Both the position numbers and the translations under genes were made by a program. Below are positions 1 to 10,900 of a stretch of DNA of 24,628 nucleotides, piece by piece (within the stretch, counting starts at the first letter, position 1; every line of letters begins with the position of its first letter). The notes under the pieces are model-generated. The model had not been told where the DNA came from. It saw only the letters and a list, made by a program, of their open reading frames with translations, and made no database searches. Source of the DNA: Sphacelaria rigidula (Eukaryota > Phaeophyceae > Sphacelariales); contig CAXNAA020000195.1 in NCBI GenBank assembly GCA_964200075.2, forward strand, positions 1-24,628, read 5' to 3'.

Positions 1-243
1 AAATGGACACAATCCCGGGGAGCGGTTGATTCTCATTTCAAAATACGTTCTCATTTTTCTGGCAACCCTGCTTAAAAGTGTGCTTTTGCACATACCCTGT
101 AGGGGAACGGAAGATTAGAAACCCCCCAGAATAGTTTAAGGGAGGTCGGGAGGGACAAGGTCGTCCATACGAAAGTCATTTATCATGAACTTAGGTCAGG
201 GGAAGCACGACTTTTGAGTTGAACCTTATTCTTTTTGTCAACC

Positions 244-350
244 TGTGACGGTTTAAGAGACAACAACTAGACTAACCAGTCAGCGCTGACTGGTCAGTAG
301 TAGTCTAGGACTGGTCAGTAGTCTAGTTGGTTGTCTCCTAAACCGTCACA
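244..350. mobile_element. Short inverted-repeat element (MITE-like) with AACC duplication
   Basis: A 107-bp element whose ends, TGTGACGGTTTA and TAAACCGTCACA, are inverted repeats extending about 30 bp (GAGACAAC-AACTAGACTA) with one substitution and one indel. The centre holds a perfect 20-bp palindrome, ACCAGTCAGCGCTGACTGGT, at 275-294. AACC occurs immediately before (240-243) and after (351-354), consistent with a 4-bp target duplication. It has no coding capacity, so it would be mobilised in trans. Confidence 0.82.
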
Positions 351-672
351 AACCCCATTTTCGAGAATCCACTGTTTATTCCTTCAGCGGATGGTAAGAA
401 GATAGGCGATGGCGTAATATCGGGGAAAAGTGTGGTACCAGCTCCACCCAGAGAGTTGATACTGTTGGACGGCAGATGCACTGCTCGTATTTTTGCCACC
501 CTTAACAAGAAAACGTGGATATATTGTAATAGTATAACAGTAGCAGAGCAAACCGCACCCCAAAGGAGGGATATGACAAGCTGATCCTGTGTTAAGCTTG
601 TTAAACCAAGCGGAAGGTTCTCTGTCTCAACACAACAATCCATCTGCTTGGGGGGAAACAGCCAGCCCAAGC
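338..672 (-). CDS. Candidate terminal exon, membrane-protein-like
   Basis: An open frame follows a good acceptor (TTATCGTTTCAG before 672): LGWLFPPKQMDCCVETENLP, a hydrophobic segment DQLVISLLWGAVCSATVILL leading to QYIHVFLLR, then a Ser/Pro-rich tail. It ends at TAG (338-340), which lies inside the inverted-repeat element. One membrane helix is likely. The hydrophobic segment followed by basic residues recalls polytopic channel-like proteins, but I cannot name a family. A 65-base intron (673-737) with donor GAC then GTGAGT would join it to the exon upstream. The phase that keeps this frame requires the third frame of that exon, so the joint is unsettled. Confidence 0.42.
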
Positions 673-737
673 CTGAAACGATAATTGCAATCGGTGGATA
701 AGGATGATAGTACAGCACAGCTTGCCGATCAACTCAC

Positions 738-917
738 GTCTGTTGGCTGTGGACTTGAGACCGAGTAGACAGGAGAGATCGATGGGGTAGGTGACGATTG
801 AAAGCTCTTCTTATATCCAAAAGGTGCTTGTAGATCGGTCTGTGGGGCAAGTGACTCGGTGGGGGCGCCAGAAGTTTCAGCAAAAACCTCTGTCGTAGCC
901 ACGCATACAAATGACAT
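738..917 (-). CDS. Candidate exon, Ser/Pro/Thr-rich, upstream of the 338-672 exon
   Basis: An ATG frame (MSFVCVATTEVFAETSGAPT, then Pro/Ser-rich to SSPQPTD) runs into a strong donor, GTGAGT at 737. The ATG sits just after a TTGTAG that could also be an acceptor, so the ATG may be internal. In this frame, splicing to 672 gives 24 more codons and a stop. In the third frame (SIVTYPIDLSCLLGLKSTAN) it would join the membrane-segment frame. Which frame is translated cannot be decided from sequence alone. Confidence 0.35.
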
Positions 918-1175
918 ACTACAAAATCATTCCGGCGTGTGCCACCAACCAATCAAGCGTTGTCACGCGTGTCCCACAGATTGACTAATCCGACACAGGC
1001 TGCGTCCGAACACAAACTCATAAAAACGCCAATCAGCTGAGCAAACAGTCCAAGTTCTACTTATTTACACAAGGCTTGCACACTTTCAACTAGGAGCATC
1101 ATCTCTTACTCGCCGGGCGTTTGTGAAACGATCGCGATATTCAACTGTGCTAGTTAATTCTCGTACGCGGTCATA

Positions 1176-1449
1176 TACCATCACTGTGCCCACTGGAGGA
1201 GAGTATATGTAGACCATCGATTTTGCTGCCAATACTTCCGCCACTTGTATGACCACGGGGGGCACTCAAATAATATAAGGGGATATTACTCCTTGTAGAA
1301 GGTACAATTTCCCCCGAACTTTGCAAAAGGTTTGTGGGGTCCGCTCTTGAGTAGGTTGTGCACGAGGCCCGACGAATGTGGCGCGCATCTGCACTTGCTG
1401 TTCGTGTGGTGTCATCGTCACCGGTAGGAGATGTTGGCATCACAAACAC
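1176..1449 (-). CDS. Candidate exon, Ser/Thr-rich, unknown protein
   Basis: A minus-strand frame reads MPTSPTGDDDTTRTASADAR, later RSNIPLYYLSAPRGHTSGG, ending SSSGHSDG before a possible donor (GATG then GTATAT). Codons show purine-N-pyrimidine bias, which favours real coding. The frame is open but has no recognisable domain; Ser, Thr and Gly dominate. Its strand and position suggest an upstream exon of the 338-917 gene. Confidence 0.33.
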
Positions 1450-1814
1450 ACGATAGCCTAAGGTCTATTCTTCTCGCGTTGATGAGGACAATGCTTGCTT
1501 GTCCACCGTGTTCCCGCGTGTTCGAATACTGCGTGTTGGTTCTTGTTGAGTCCGAAGCGCGTGGCGGTACTAAGCTGCTGTCTATGACGTTTCTCAGGTA
1601 TTTGTGGTTCTGGGGGGATTATTATGCGGTACTAAGACATATTTTCTATGGTGTGAATCTGGTGTTTGTCTTGTGGGTAGAGCGTGACAGTTTCACGCAG
1701 AGGCAGCGGCTGTCCTTGGTTGCAGGTATTACGCGCATGTAGGTGTTTCTGCTGAGATCGCGAGGATCTACCCACCCTACCACCCTACTCAGCGGTATGT
1801 ACATGGTGTAATGA

Positions 1815-1854
1815 AGGGGGGGAGGGGCGAGGGGGAAGGGGGGGGGGCGGGGCG
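1815..1854 (+). other. G-run, quadruplex type
   Basis: Runs of 7, 4, 5, 10 and 4 G are separated by one to three other bases on the plus strand, which satisfies the usual four-tract G-quadruplex pattern. It lies 25 bases from the TA-flanked element that starts at 1880. Confidence 0.7.
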
Positions 1855-1879
1855 TACGTGGATGTATGTAGTATATATA

Positions 1880-2428
1880 CAGCAGTGGGCGGTCTAACTA
1901 TTCATTTTGTGGTATTTTGTGATTTTTTCGTAATTGGCGATTTTCTTGGGCTTTTTCGCTCACCACCCCCTATCACATCGGGGATCTGAAGATACTGGTA
2001 TCCGCTCCACATTCCAATATAAAAAAATCACCTGTACTCAATATTCAGTGACTTACAGGCTGACCGGTCATCGGGGGTCCTGCCACGTTTCAGCCCAGGT
2101 TCTTACTCTTCTGTATTTACGGTCGATCGAGCCCGTCCCGATCATACTTTCAAACAAACGTACAGTTTTATTTTTTTGAAATTCTGCCTAGTCAGTGCAC
2201 TAGGGCCGAAAAACTGTGTTTCACGGTCAATAACATCCTCCCGATGAACGGGGTGTTTACTCGTTTCGCCCGATAACACCAACAAACACTGAGTTGGGCA
2301 CTGTGTTCCGAAGATCATCTGTTTTTTCGTACCAAAATCTACCGACGCTAGCAATTTCGAGTTCTATCGAAGAGTAGTACGCGAGGAAACCCTAAAACAC
2401 CCCTAAATAGTTAGACCGCCCACTACTG
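1880..2428. mobile_element. TA-flanked inverted-repeat element (Tc1/mariner/pogo-like, non-autonomous)
   Basis: The 24-bp ends CAGCAGTGGGCGGTCTAAC-TATT and their inverted counterpart (CAGTAGTGGGCGG...) differ at one base. TA lies directly outside both ends (1878-1879, 2429-2430). A TA duplication and ends beginning CAG are typical of the Tc1/mariner/pogo superfamily (established knowledge). The interior has short open frames on both strands but no DDE transposase motif that I recognise. I read it as a deletion derivative or MITE. Confidence 0.8.
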
Positions 2429-2430
2429 TA

Positions 2431-4705
2431 CTTCGAAGTATATATGTGAGAGATTAAGTGTTATCGCAACGCTAGATTTGTAATGCTCCGAGATACGGCT
2501 TGAAAGCGTGTTCGATGCGTTGTGAAAGATACTCGTGTCGAGGGAAAATACGCCAGACGCGAAGGGGGCTATTTGTTGGTTGACTAGTTAATGAATATTT
2601 CTTTAATCTCAAGGGGGTAGAGTGGCCGTTTCTCAGCAGTGTGTACTTCGCTTCGTCTTTTCGGAAATGGCGACATTCGATCTTCGCTCTCCTGCCCCTT
2701 CTCGGACAGTGTGGCCTTGATCATTCGTCTATCACGCGAGCGAGGGGATCAACCGAAAAGAGGAGAACAAACAATAATTTTGCACTTTATATTGACGTGT
2801 GTCGTACATTTTTACGGCAAAAACACACGAACTTTGAAGACCCGATATCCCCAGAATCGTGAAGCCGTATGCGAAGCGAGTTTACGCGCTATCATCAGTG
2901 CACCTGAAAAGCAAGCAAATTGCCCCAATAACGCGTATACATGGGACGTTGAATTCCTCGCTGATAGAGGCGTAACTCGTGCATATACGCCTATACCCGC
3001 GTTTACCCGCGTGTGAGAGCGGCCGGGGTCGTCTCGCATGTGCGCGTATGCAAAATATGCTATTCGTTTTTCATATTTTATGTGATATTGGTCATACCTC
3101 CCGCGATGGCCAACTGTGAAACAGAGATGGTCCTGTGCGAACGTTCAGGTCTTCGAAGGATTATGTGCACAAACTTCAATACATACTGCTACGGTGTTGG
3201 AAGAGAGGATCCATATCTTGGTCTTCGGCGTTGCTGACGTCGAAACTGCTGCCCGAGTCTGGTTCACGCCGGGGTTGCCTGGTACTACTATACTGCACCG
3301 CATTCGTCATCGTGCCGATGAATTCCAAAAAAACATTGTAATCTCTTTTGCGCATACTCCAAGCTGGTTTCTGATGGTGCAAAAGCACGTCAACATAGAT
3401 TTTAACCGGGCGTGGGGCCATCTGTAGCCAGCCCTACATGCATTCATGTATATATGTGGTATGGAGCATATCTGGGCATGTAAACTAGGGTACATTGATG
3501 AGGGACAACAGTAGCAGTCAAAGAGTTTTTCGAAAGTGCAGGGAACCCGCCAAACGAACGCGGAATCCCTCAAACAACGATAAACACGTCTTCGGTACAC
3601 GCACCAGCCCCCTCAAGGGTCCTCGACCGTGGGGTTCCTTGCATTATTCTGTCAGCCACGAAACGAAACCACCAACTCATCTTTCCCCTCTATGGAAAAG
3701 CACGTACCCTACTTGGCAAACCCAACACTACATACATCTCCTGGGCAATGTGATTTGGTATGTCGCAATCATCCATCCCATCTTATGTTCACCCTCAGTA
3801 TTCCATCTACAAAATAGTACCACGCCTATCAGTCGTTACGGATCTAGAGAAAGGACCTGATCGGAACATTTCCGCCGCCGAGCAAACTTGACTGATCTCA
3901 TATCTGGTGCGTTCGGGAAACCGACATAACTCAACTTCCACGGGTAAGTCTGGCAGAGCCCAGACGGTGGTAGCAGCTCTACGACCCTTGTTGCTGTTCA
4001 TGAGCCAATCACACGTACAACATTCCACATGTACGTCGTTTGGTATTCATTCCTTGCAAAACACGCACATTAACTTCGACTATCATAATTCTATGGTTTT
4101 CCCAGCCGAGTGGTGAGGCCAACGTTACAGTATACAACCGCTGCAACTACTGTAGGCTTGGGGATGCGTTTTTTCACATGCACAGAAAAACGTCAACGAC
4201 GTGCCCGAATGTCTAGTGTATATTGTCCATGAAAAGATGAGGCCGGGAAAGCGCTGAGGCAATACCTGAAATACCCATTTCGCACCAGCAACGAAACAAC
4301 ACGCGCGTCGTCGTCAGCGATGTGTCTGTGGCTCCACCCCATGTTGACTCTGATCGCTCGTGGAAAACGCGCCATACTATTACACTACTGCTGATATTCA
4401 CAACACCTGGCTAACTTGGATGGCGCTCCGAGGGCTCTGTGATCACTCCACGCGCCTCCATCAGACTAGTGCCACAGCCCCTCCGCGCGGCATTGTCGAG
4501 GGATAGTGACTTAACCGCTACTTTAACGAAACGCTGCTAGCATTGTCAATGGCCACCCGACCAGTAGTCTGTAACCTGGCGCGAATCCAATCATTCCCAG
4601 CGCAAAACATGAACAATCAGCGTACTTCATGCACACGTATTACACCCTGCCGTCACCCTACTCTACTAGGCACCACCGCCTCCGCTCTCCCCTACCAACA
4701 GAGGC
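2431..4705. other. No assignable gene
   Basis: I see no supported gene here. The longest ATG frame is plus-strand 3498-3860 (120 codons, starting MRDNSSSQRVF), of a length expected by chance in this window and without a recognisable domain. The part next to 4705 should contain the kinase 3' untranslated region, but I cannot place its end. Confidence 0.55.
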
Positions 4706-4921
4706 CTATGGGACCTTGACCGCCGGTTTTCGAACCACTCGCCGGCGACGGCCTAAACTGGCCATCTGTTCTCTTCTGTCCCGTGCTTTCGACTCGCGGA
4801 ACGTTTTGATGCACTCGTCTACTCGCCCCTGGGCCTCGTCAGCCACCGACGGCCCTCCGAGCCAGTGGTGTTCAGCAGCTTTTGCCGCGGTGACACGGGT
4901 ATCCGGGGACACTTGAAGCAA
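4706..4921 (-). CDS. Kinase exon 9: alpha-H/alpha-I and basic tail, stop
   Basis: Encodes LLQVSPDTRVTAAKAAEHHW and then LGGPSVADEAQG, a charged helical stretch, and the ending GRRRRVVRKPAVKVP before TAG. LL..SP.TR.TA..A..H.WL is kinase subdomain XI, with the Arg that pairs with the APE Glu. The tail adds about 50 residues past the domain; its RRRR..RK cluster could be a nuclear-localisation or membrane-binding patch (inference). Acceptor CATACACAG. No obvious poly(A) signal was seen just downstream. Confidence 0.9.
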   Translation of the reverse strand: MLQVSPDTRVTAAKAAEHHWLGGPSVADEAQGRVDECIKTFRESKARDRREQMASLGRRRRVVRKPAVKVP

Positions 4922-7900
4922 CTGTGTATGGCGAAGTGCACAGTGTTTCGGTGGGGACAAGTACCCACCCGCAGGGGAAGAACGTAGGGGGCCGAGGGGG
5001 TCAAGTGGTGTGAAATGAGTACCAATATACACAGGGTTTCGAGGGGTAGGGGGGGGGGCGTACTCATTTGTTGCTTGCCTTAATCGTTTGACCATTGCCT
5101 ACTCACCCCTTTTGAGGCAGAGCACCGTTCCTACTCCTAATAGAGTTTCGAGGGGGGGGAGGGCATTTGGTGCCCTACTTAGAAGCGCGCTACTTGATAC
5201 TAGACTTCTTGTCTACAAACGAGGCAGTCAACCCTGCATGGTTGTGGACCAGAGAGAACGTATATCTATATGAGTAAAACATATATGCCGAGTGGCAATG
5301 AGGAGGGATACAACGGCTGAAGAAGACATGATGGCGGGTGTGGCATGCGCGTCGCCCTGGGCAGAATAAGTGGCATCATCAACACTTCCCCGTACAATAT
5401 GCAGAAGTGAGGACATCCCCTATTGATTGCTGCCGGTAGAAACAGCGCATGGTCTCAGTCGTCAGGATGAACTAGTACGCTACTATTTCAGCACTAGCAG
5501 CAGTAGTATATTTTATCTAGCGAGCTGCGTTTACTGGACCTCTCACCGTGGCAATGAAGTCGGCGCCAACCGTGTCTATGCGCGTCTGATCGACCTCATA
5601 GCACCCGATCGAAATCCTGGACTTCTCCGCATTGTCGTAGTCCTCATCCGTCAATACTTCCCTAGTATCGCAAGAACTATCTTCGGTGTCTTCGGTATCA
5701 TTGTTTACCACACCATCGCTCTTGCCACGACCACTCATTCCCCCTTCTTTGACTCCGCCCGAGACCTTCTGCGTCGCCTCCCAGCTGCAAGTGAGCCGTT
5801 GTGGATGTTTCGGGTATTGCCGTGGTGGGGGTTGAGGGCGGGTAAAGAGGAGTGGGGAAGGAGTGGAGGGAGCGTAAAGCGGTTAACGGGAGAGACGAGA
5901 GGCAGCTAAAAGCGGTGCATGTGGGTTGAGGATGGAATGGAACGTTTCTTCAATATCAAAAGAGATCGTCTTCTCGGGGACAATCAAAATCACGCCCAGT
6001 TTCTGGCCCTCAAGTGCGAAACATGAGAAATACTGAGCGGCAGCATACGTATGCAGGCTTTGCGTTGACAATTGCTGCCCATGTTTCATCGCACATTTCT
6101 CCATCTCTCACCCGTCCGTGCAGCCGAGCGAGCTCACTACACGTTCGACCTTGACCCTAGATTAATAAATCCAAACTGATGAGATGAAAGCCAACGACCT
6201 GGGGTAGCGTTGACTCAATGCCCGACTTCAATGTGATGATTGGGTACCGGAGAAAGAGACGATTAGATTCCCCGACACTTTAGACTCATTCTGAGGATGG
6301 AGGGAAGTGCAAGCACGACAAAATGAAGCGGGAAAAAAGAGAGAAAAGCCGTGTCATTTGCTCAGACTTTGTTTTGGTGCCTAGTTTCGTTCAAGTGGTT
6401 GTACCAAGAACACAGCCTCCACATACCTAAACGGCGTGAAACCGTGCAACATCTCGTATAGCACGACGCCTGCCGCCCAGATGTCAACCTTTGTATCGAG
6501 GTCGGCGTCCTCGGACAGCACCTCGGGAGCCAAGTACGGCTGTCACCCAGCGTTCATATACCGCAGTAGCAAAATATGGCACAATATGGGGCAGGCAAGT
6601 ATTAGATTCGAGCGGCGCGGGGTGGTAGACGAAGCGAAATGATTACCAGCTTGGGTCAGACGATTCGGCTCTAACTTTCTCCCCGAAAGCATCCAAGCTG
6701 AACTCTTGTTTGACCGGGAAGCCAGGTGCTAGAACAAGACTCCGAGCTAGGCACAACAGCAGGCACACGGCCGGTCAAAGTCACGACTACCGAGGTCACA
6801 GGTACACACAGGCCGTGGAACACGTGAGATCCCACAGATCGCATCCCCAACTGCCAGCATCTCCAGCCTGCCTATGTCGGGACTTTCGTTTAGGATCTCA
6901 AAGCCAATAGGATGCTCTGCTAAATCGACAGGAACTACAGCAGCCGATTCTCAGAGGAAAGGCCTCAGGACTTGAAGGAGCAACGGATAGCAGACGAAGC
7001 GTGGGGAGTGGCGTTTGTGATTGCCCTTCGATCCGAGATGTACGGGTAGAACACAGAAGGAACACCGACGGAAAGTGGTTCGCCGACAGGCATGCAGAGA
7101 TGTCTTACCAGGGTCCCCATCACTGTTGTAATTTCGTCGTCGCCCACTCGCTGCGACGCTCCGAAATCGGCAAGCAACACACGTCGCTCAGCTCCTCCTA
7201 CTCGATCGTATTCAGCAAGTCAAAACGTTCATTCGCGGTCTCAAAAGGTGCAGGGTACGATCGATTTGTTGGTGAAGTGAAAGAAGAACACCCCCCGAAA
7301 AATACAGAGATGAAACTATCGGTTCGGTTTTCCTTCTTCACGACATGGAACGTGCAGAAAATAGGCTCACATTTTTCTGTCCTCAGCGTGATTGGGAGTC
7401 GAGATGAAAATAACATGGTGTTTTCATTCCAATTGCATTCAACTACGCCTTTGAGTGCGGGCAGTCGGTGATGGATGGGTGTGACACAATCCACCGGCAC
7501 GTAAGCAAAGGGGGGCGTCTTCCGCCACAATTGATCGACCGACACCTAATCGATCTAATGATCTCTGAAACAACCCACCACTGCAGCAAAGATCCGGCAG
7601 TCAGCGGTAGGGATGGAGGCGGGTGATACCTAAACATTACCGACCGCGTCCGAACCCATCGCATAGGGAGTCATTCCCCACAAATTTCATCACTGCAGTG
7701 TGAGCAACGCATACCAACATGGTCTTATATTCTTGTTCGGGATAGTTAGGAACGACAGCGCTTACCCGTCAAGAGCAGATTCGCCGGTTTTACATCGAAG
7801 TGAATTATGCTCTTGCCGTGCAGGTGACGTAATGCTGAGAGCATCTGATGCGTGATGTGACAGGCCTCCGCCTGGCAGAGCGGTTCGATCTGACCACCAA

Positions 7901-10900
7901 ACGAGCAAGCAGTACAAAGTGACACGAAAGGCAGAGAAATGAGGATGTAGGATAGCGGAACTTGTCATTTCTCACGGCGGTGGAGAATCACTGACTATTC
8001 TCTCGGGGGTGCACATGGCCCAGATCACCGACACGAGGAGATGCGTGCAGCTATTTAGTGCCCTCGGCTAGAGATCGTGCTGTGCCTTCCTCTACGAGTA
8101 TATATTTCCGGTACAGCAGACTGGAATTGATTATTCGAGTTCGCCCGATATTTCGAAACCGCTGCACACTGGCTCGATAACCATGCTGAATTCAAAATTC
8201 GCCTCGTGTCTATTGCCATAGCATTATTGAGCAATGCTACGGTAGGGTTGCACTTTTTGAGCGAAATCTTGTCTGGGTCAGGGGCGCCTCAAGATTCCAG
8301 ATGCACAAGAATATGGGTCAGGGTAACCCCGTTTGCAAATTCATTCGGGACATCACTAGCACATTGCAATATTAATCCTGGCACACTCACATGTTTATAA
8401 CTCGTGTTTTGGATGAGATAGAGGGCTCCTAACAGTTCAAACCTCAAAAAAAAATCGTGCACCCCCACCGTAGCATCCCTCTATTAGTTGATGAATTGAT
8501 GGCATCTCGTCCTGCAGGCTCAGGTAAAAACTATTCAACATAGGCCTCGATAGATTCAATCCACCGTGCACATTGAACGGCCGGATTCCAGGGCGCTTGT
8601 GGTCATGATCATGAAACATCGGTACGCTTACGACGGCTTCCAGTTTGATAAAGAAAGCTGTTCCTTTTGAGAAATGTCTTCTACTGGTTCCTGTCGCTCC
8701 TGCAAGTTCCTGATCTTAAGTTGACACTGACTACATTCCGTACACGAAAGTATGCAAAATGACATTTCTCGACAGCTTTCAAATATCAGTAACTTGCCAA
8801 AAATCCAGTTCATCGACTTTCACTCAACGTCGTATCAGAAATGAGGCAGTCGGTCGCGTCCGAATCGAGAAAAAACAACACAGAGAGCGATCAGAGTAAG
8901 AGTGAAATCATTAGAACCAAATCCTAGAGTGGATACGACACGGGTGGCCACTGGGGTCTGTAACCTGGCCATTTTGGGATCTTATCCACCTTTGGCAAGG
9001 TCCGCGGGTTGGGTAGACAACTGAGGAGCATTCGCACAGCATGGACAGGTTCGAAACAAAAGATGTCCCAGTCTATAGGCGGGTGACTCCCCTGTAGACT
9101 GGAACGTGCTTTGTTTCGAACCTGTCCATGCTGTGCGAATGCTCCTCAGTTGTCTACCCAACCCGCGGACCTTGCCAAAGGTGGATAAGGTCCCAAAATG
9201 GCCAGGTTACAGACCCCAGTGGCCACCCGTGGATTGTGGACCCGCGATGCACGGTGAGACCGCAACTCGTTCATCTTGGGCCAAAATGATGAATGAATAT
9301 CGAAACATATTGTAGTCTACCATGATCTCTTGATCATCAACTTTTAGAACGAGAGGTGCCGATTCCAGCACGAAAATTGTCTATCTATACCAGGAGAAGA
9401 TGGGGAAAACCAAACCTTACAAATTTCCCCCGAAAGGGAGCTGCGAACCATGTCTCTTGCGGTGTGTTCGGCGCCTCCTCACAACAAGAGCCTGAGCACG
9501 CTGATCTCTGGATCGGCAGAGGTCTCAAGGAATGCTTTATGCGTGTGAGATCTTCACCACGCCAGCGCACATTAGTACGAGAACGTCCTGCCAAGTCTTG
9601 GGAGCGTTTGAACGGAAAGAAACACTTCTACTGCTCCTCCAACCGATGCCATACTCTGGGTATCTACAGTGTCATGTATACTAAAGCAGTACTAGTTGCT
9701 GATCTACGGGATGCACGGTACGAAAATTGCCCGGGCGAGCGTGCTGCACAAATACTGGCCCACGGGAGATGATACAATGAATGTCAATGATCGTCGATAC
9801 AAACAGTAGCATTGTACAGGGCGGTACCTTCAAGTACTACTATGAAATCAGTGACAACACTGGACATAATGTGATCGACTTTCGCATTTCATCGCCCGAT
9901 ATTGGAGTTAGCGTACCTGGATAACGGTTGAGACGTCCGTGTCCGCGAGCGGCATCATCAAGTATGCCCTGGGGAGAACACCAAATTTGAAGCACCAGGC
10001 AACATTTACGGTAGGCAGGGTTGTTTCAGTCACGGGGGGGACAGACGGCATGCGAGAGACAGGGGCAGACTGCGCAATGAGTTCGGCTAATGGCTACATT
10101 CATCAAGCAGATCAATTGTACATGTCGTGAATTTCTGCGCGAACCCTACGACCGCACAAGAGAATAAGGCAACGTGTATCTAGGGCTGAGATTGATGAAT
10201 TCATTGATTTAGCCATTAATCGACCGGTTCGGTTGATTGATTATCGCACACTGACGGATGTAGTGATTTCCACTCGTGATTGCACAGGCTGACTTACGTT
10301 TTATACCCCAAACTCGTTCATCCGCAAATATTCACGCCGATTCTTGGAGTTAGGATCTGAAAAATTTCGCAGACATGGTATGATGCATTACGACGCTTGT
10401 AATGGACGGTGCTTTTCCCTCGCCACTCATCGGAGGTCCCACGTACCTGGGGATTTGCATGTCTTTCTGGGACTCCAGAAAACCGGTGAAATGAAGCAGA
10501 ACCGAAAACCGCCGTCCAGAAAAAGGTTTCGTATTGCCCATAGCATATGTGTGCAAATGTTCAGAGTCTAACTCAAAGCATCGGCGTGAATATTCGCCCC
10601 TTTATGCAATAATTTGAGCGTGAAAGTTACAAGCTCTCAACTACTTGGGTTTACTACAGGAACGAGCTTCTAGGGTACGTTTGACAAACGACCCCATGGC
10701 ATCAGTTTCTAAAGTTACAGGACGCAACTTTCTACAAATGTTTCTCGAACGACCCCGGGACGCGTCATGATTTTTAATCATTTCGAAGCATTCTGTACTG
10801 GTTTCCGGAGGTCTCGGCACGAAGATCCCCGGAAGCCGGTAAAGAGTGGAGAAACTTGAAAATATATTCCAAGAATACATTTTCCCATTCGGAGCACCAA

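Larger units (their letters stand above)
5785..7765 (-). other. Kinase introns 7, 6 and 5 (5785-6426, 6540-7108, 7198-7765)
   Basis: Three introns of 642, 569 and 568 bases separated by exons 7 and 6. I see no inserted elements, which suggests that about 600 bases is the normal intron size of this gene. A minus-strand frame at 5883-6104 ending EKTISFDIEETFHSIL superficially resembles an alpha-G segment. Its phases and donor sites do not fit the gene, so it was left out. Confidence 0.7.

Noticed and set aside
4629-4916. Plus-strand frame over kinase exon 9
   Set aside because: Antisense shadow of the subdomain XI exon, which carries clear motifs.
5427-5909. The longest plus-strand open frame of the left half (160 codons, hydrophobic)
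   Set aside because: It is the in-register antisense of kinase exon 8; an acidic coding run reads as Leu/Ile/Val-rich on the other strand. Exon 8 has matching phases and a family alignment.
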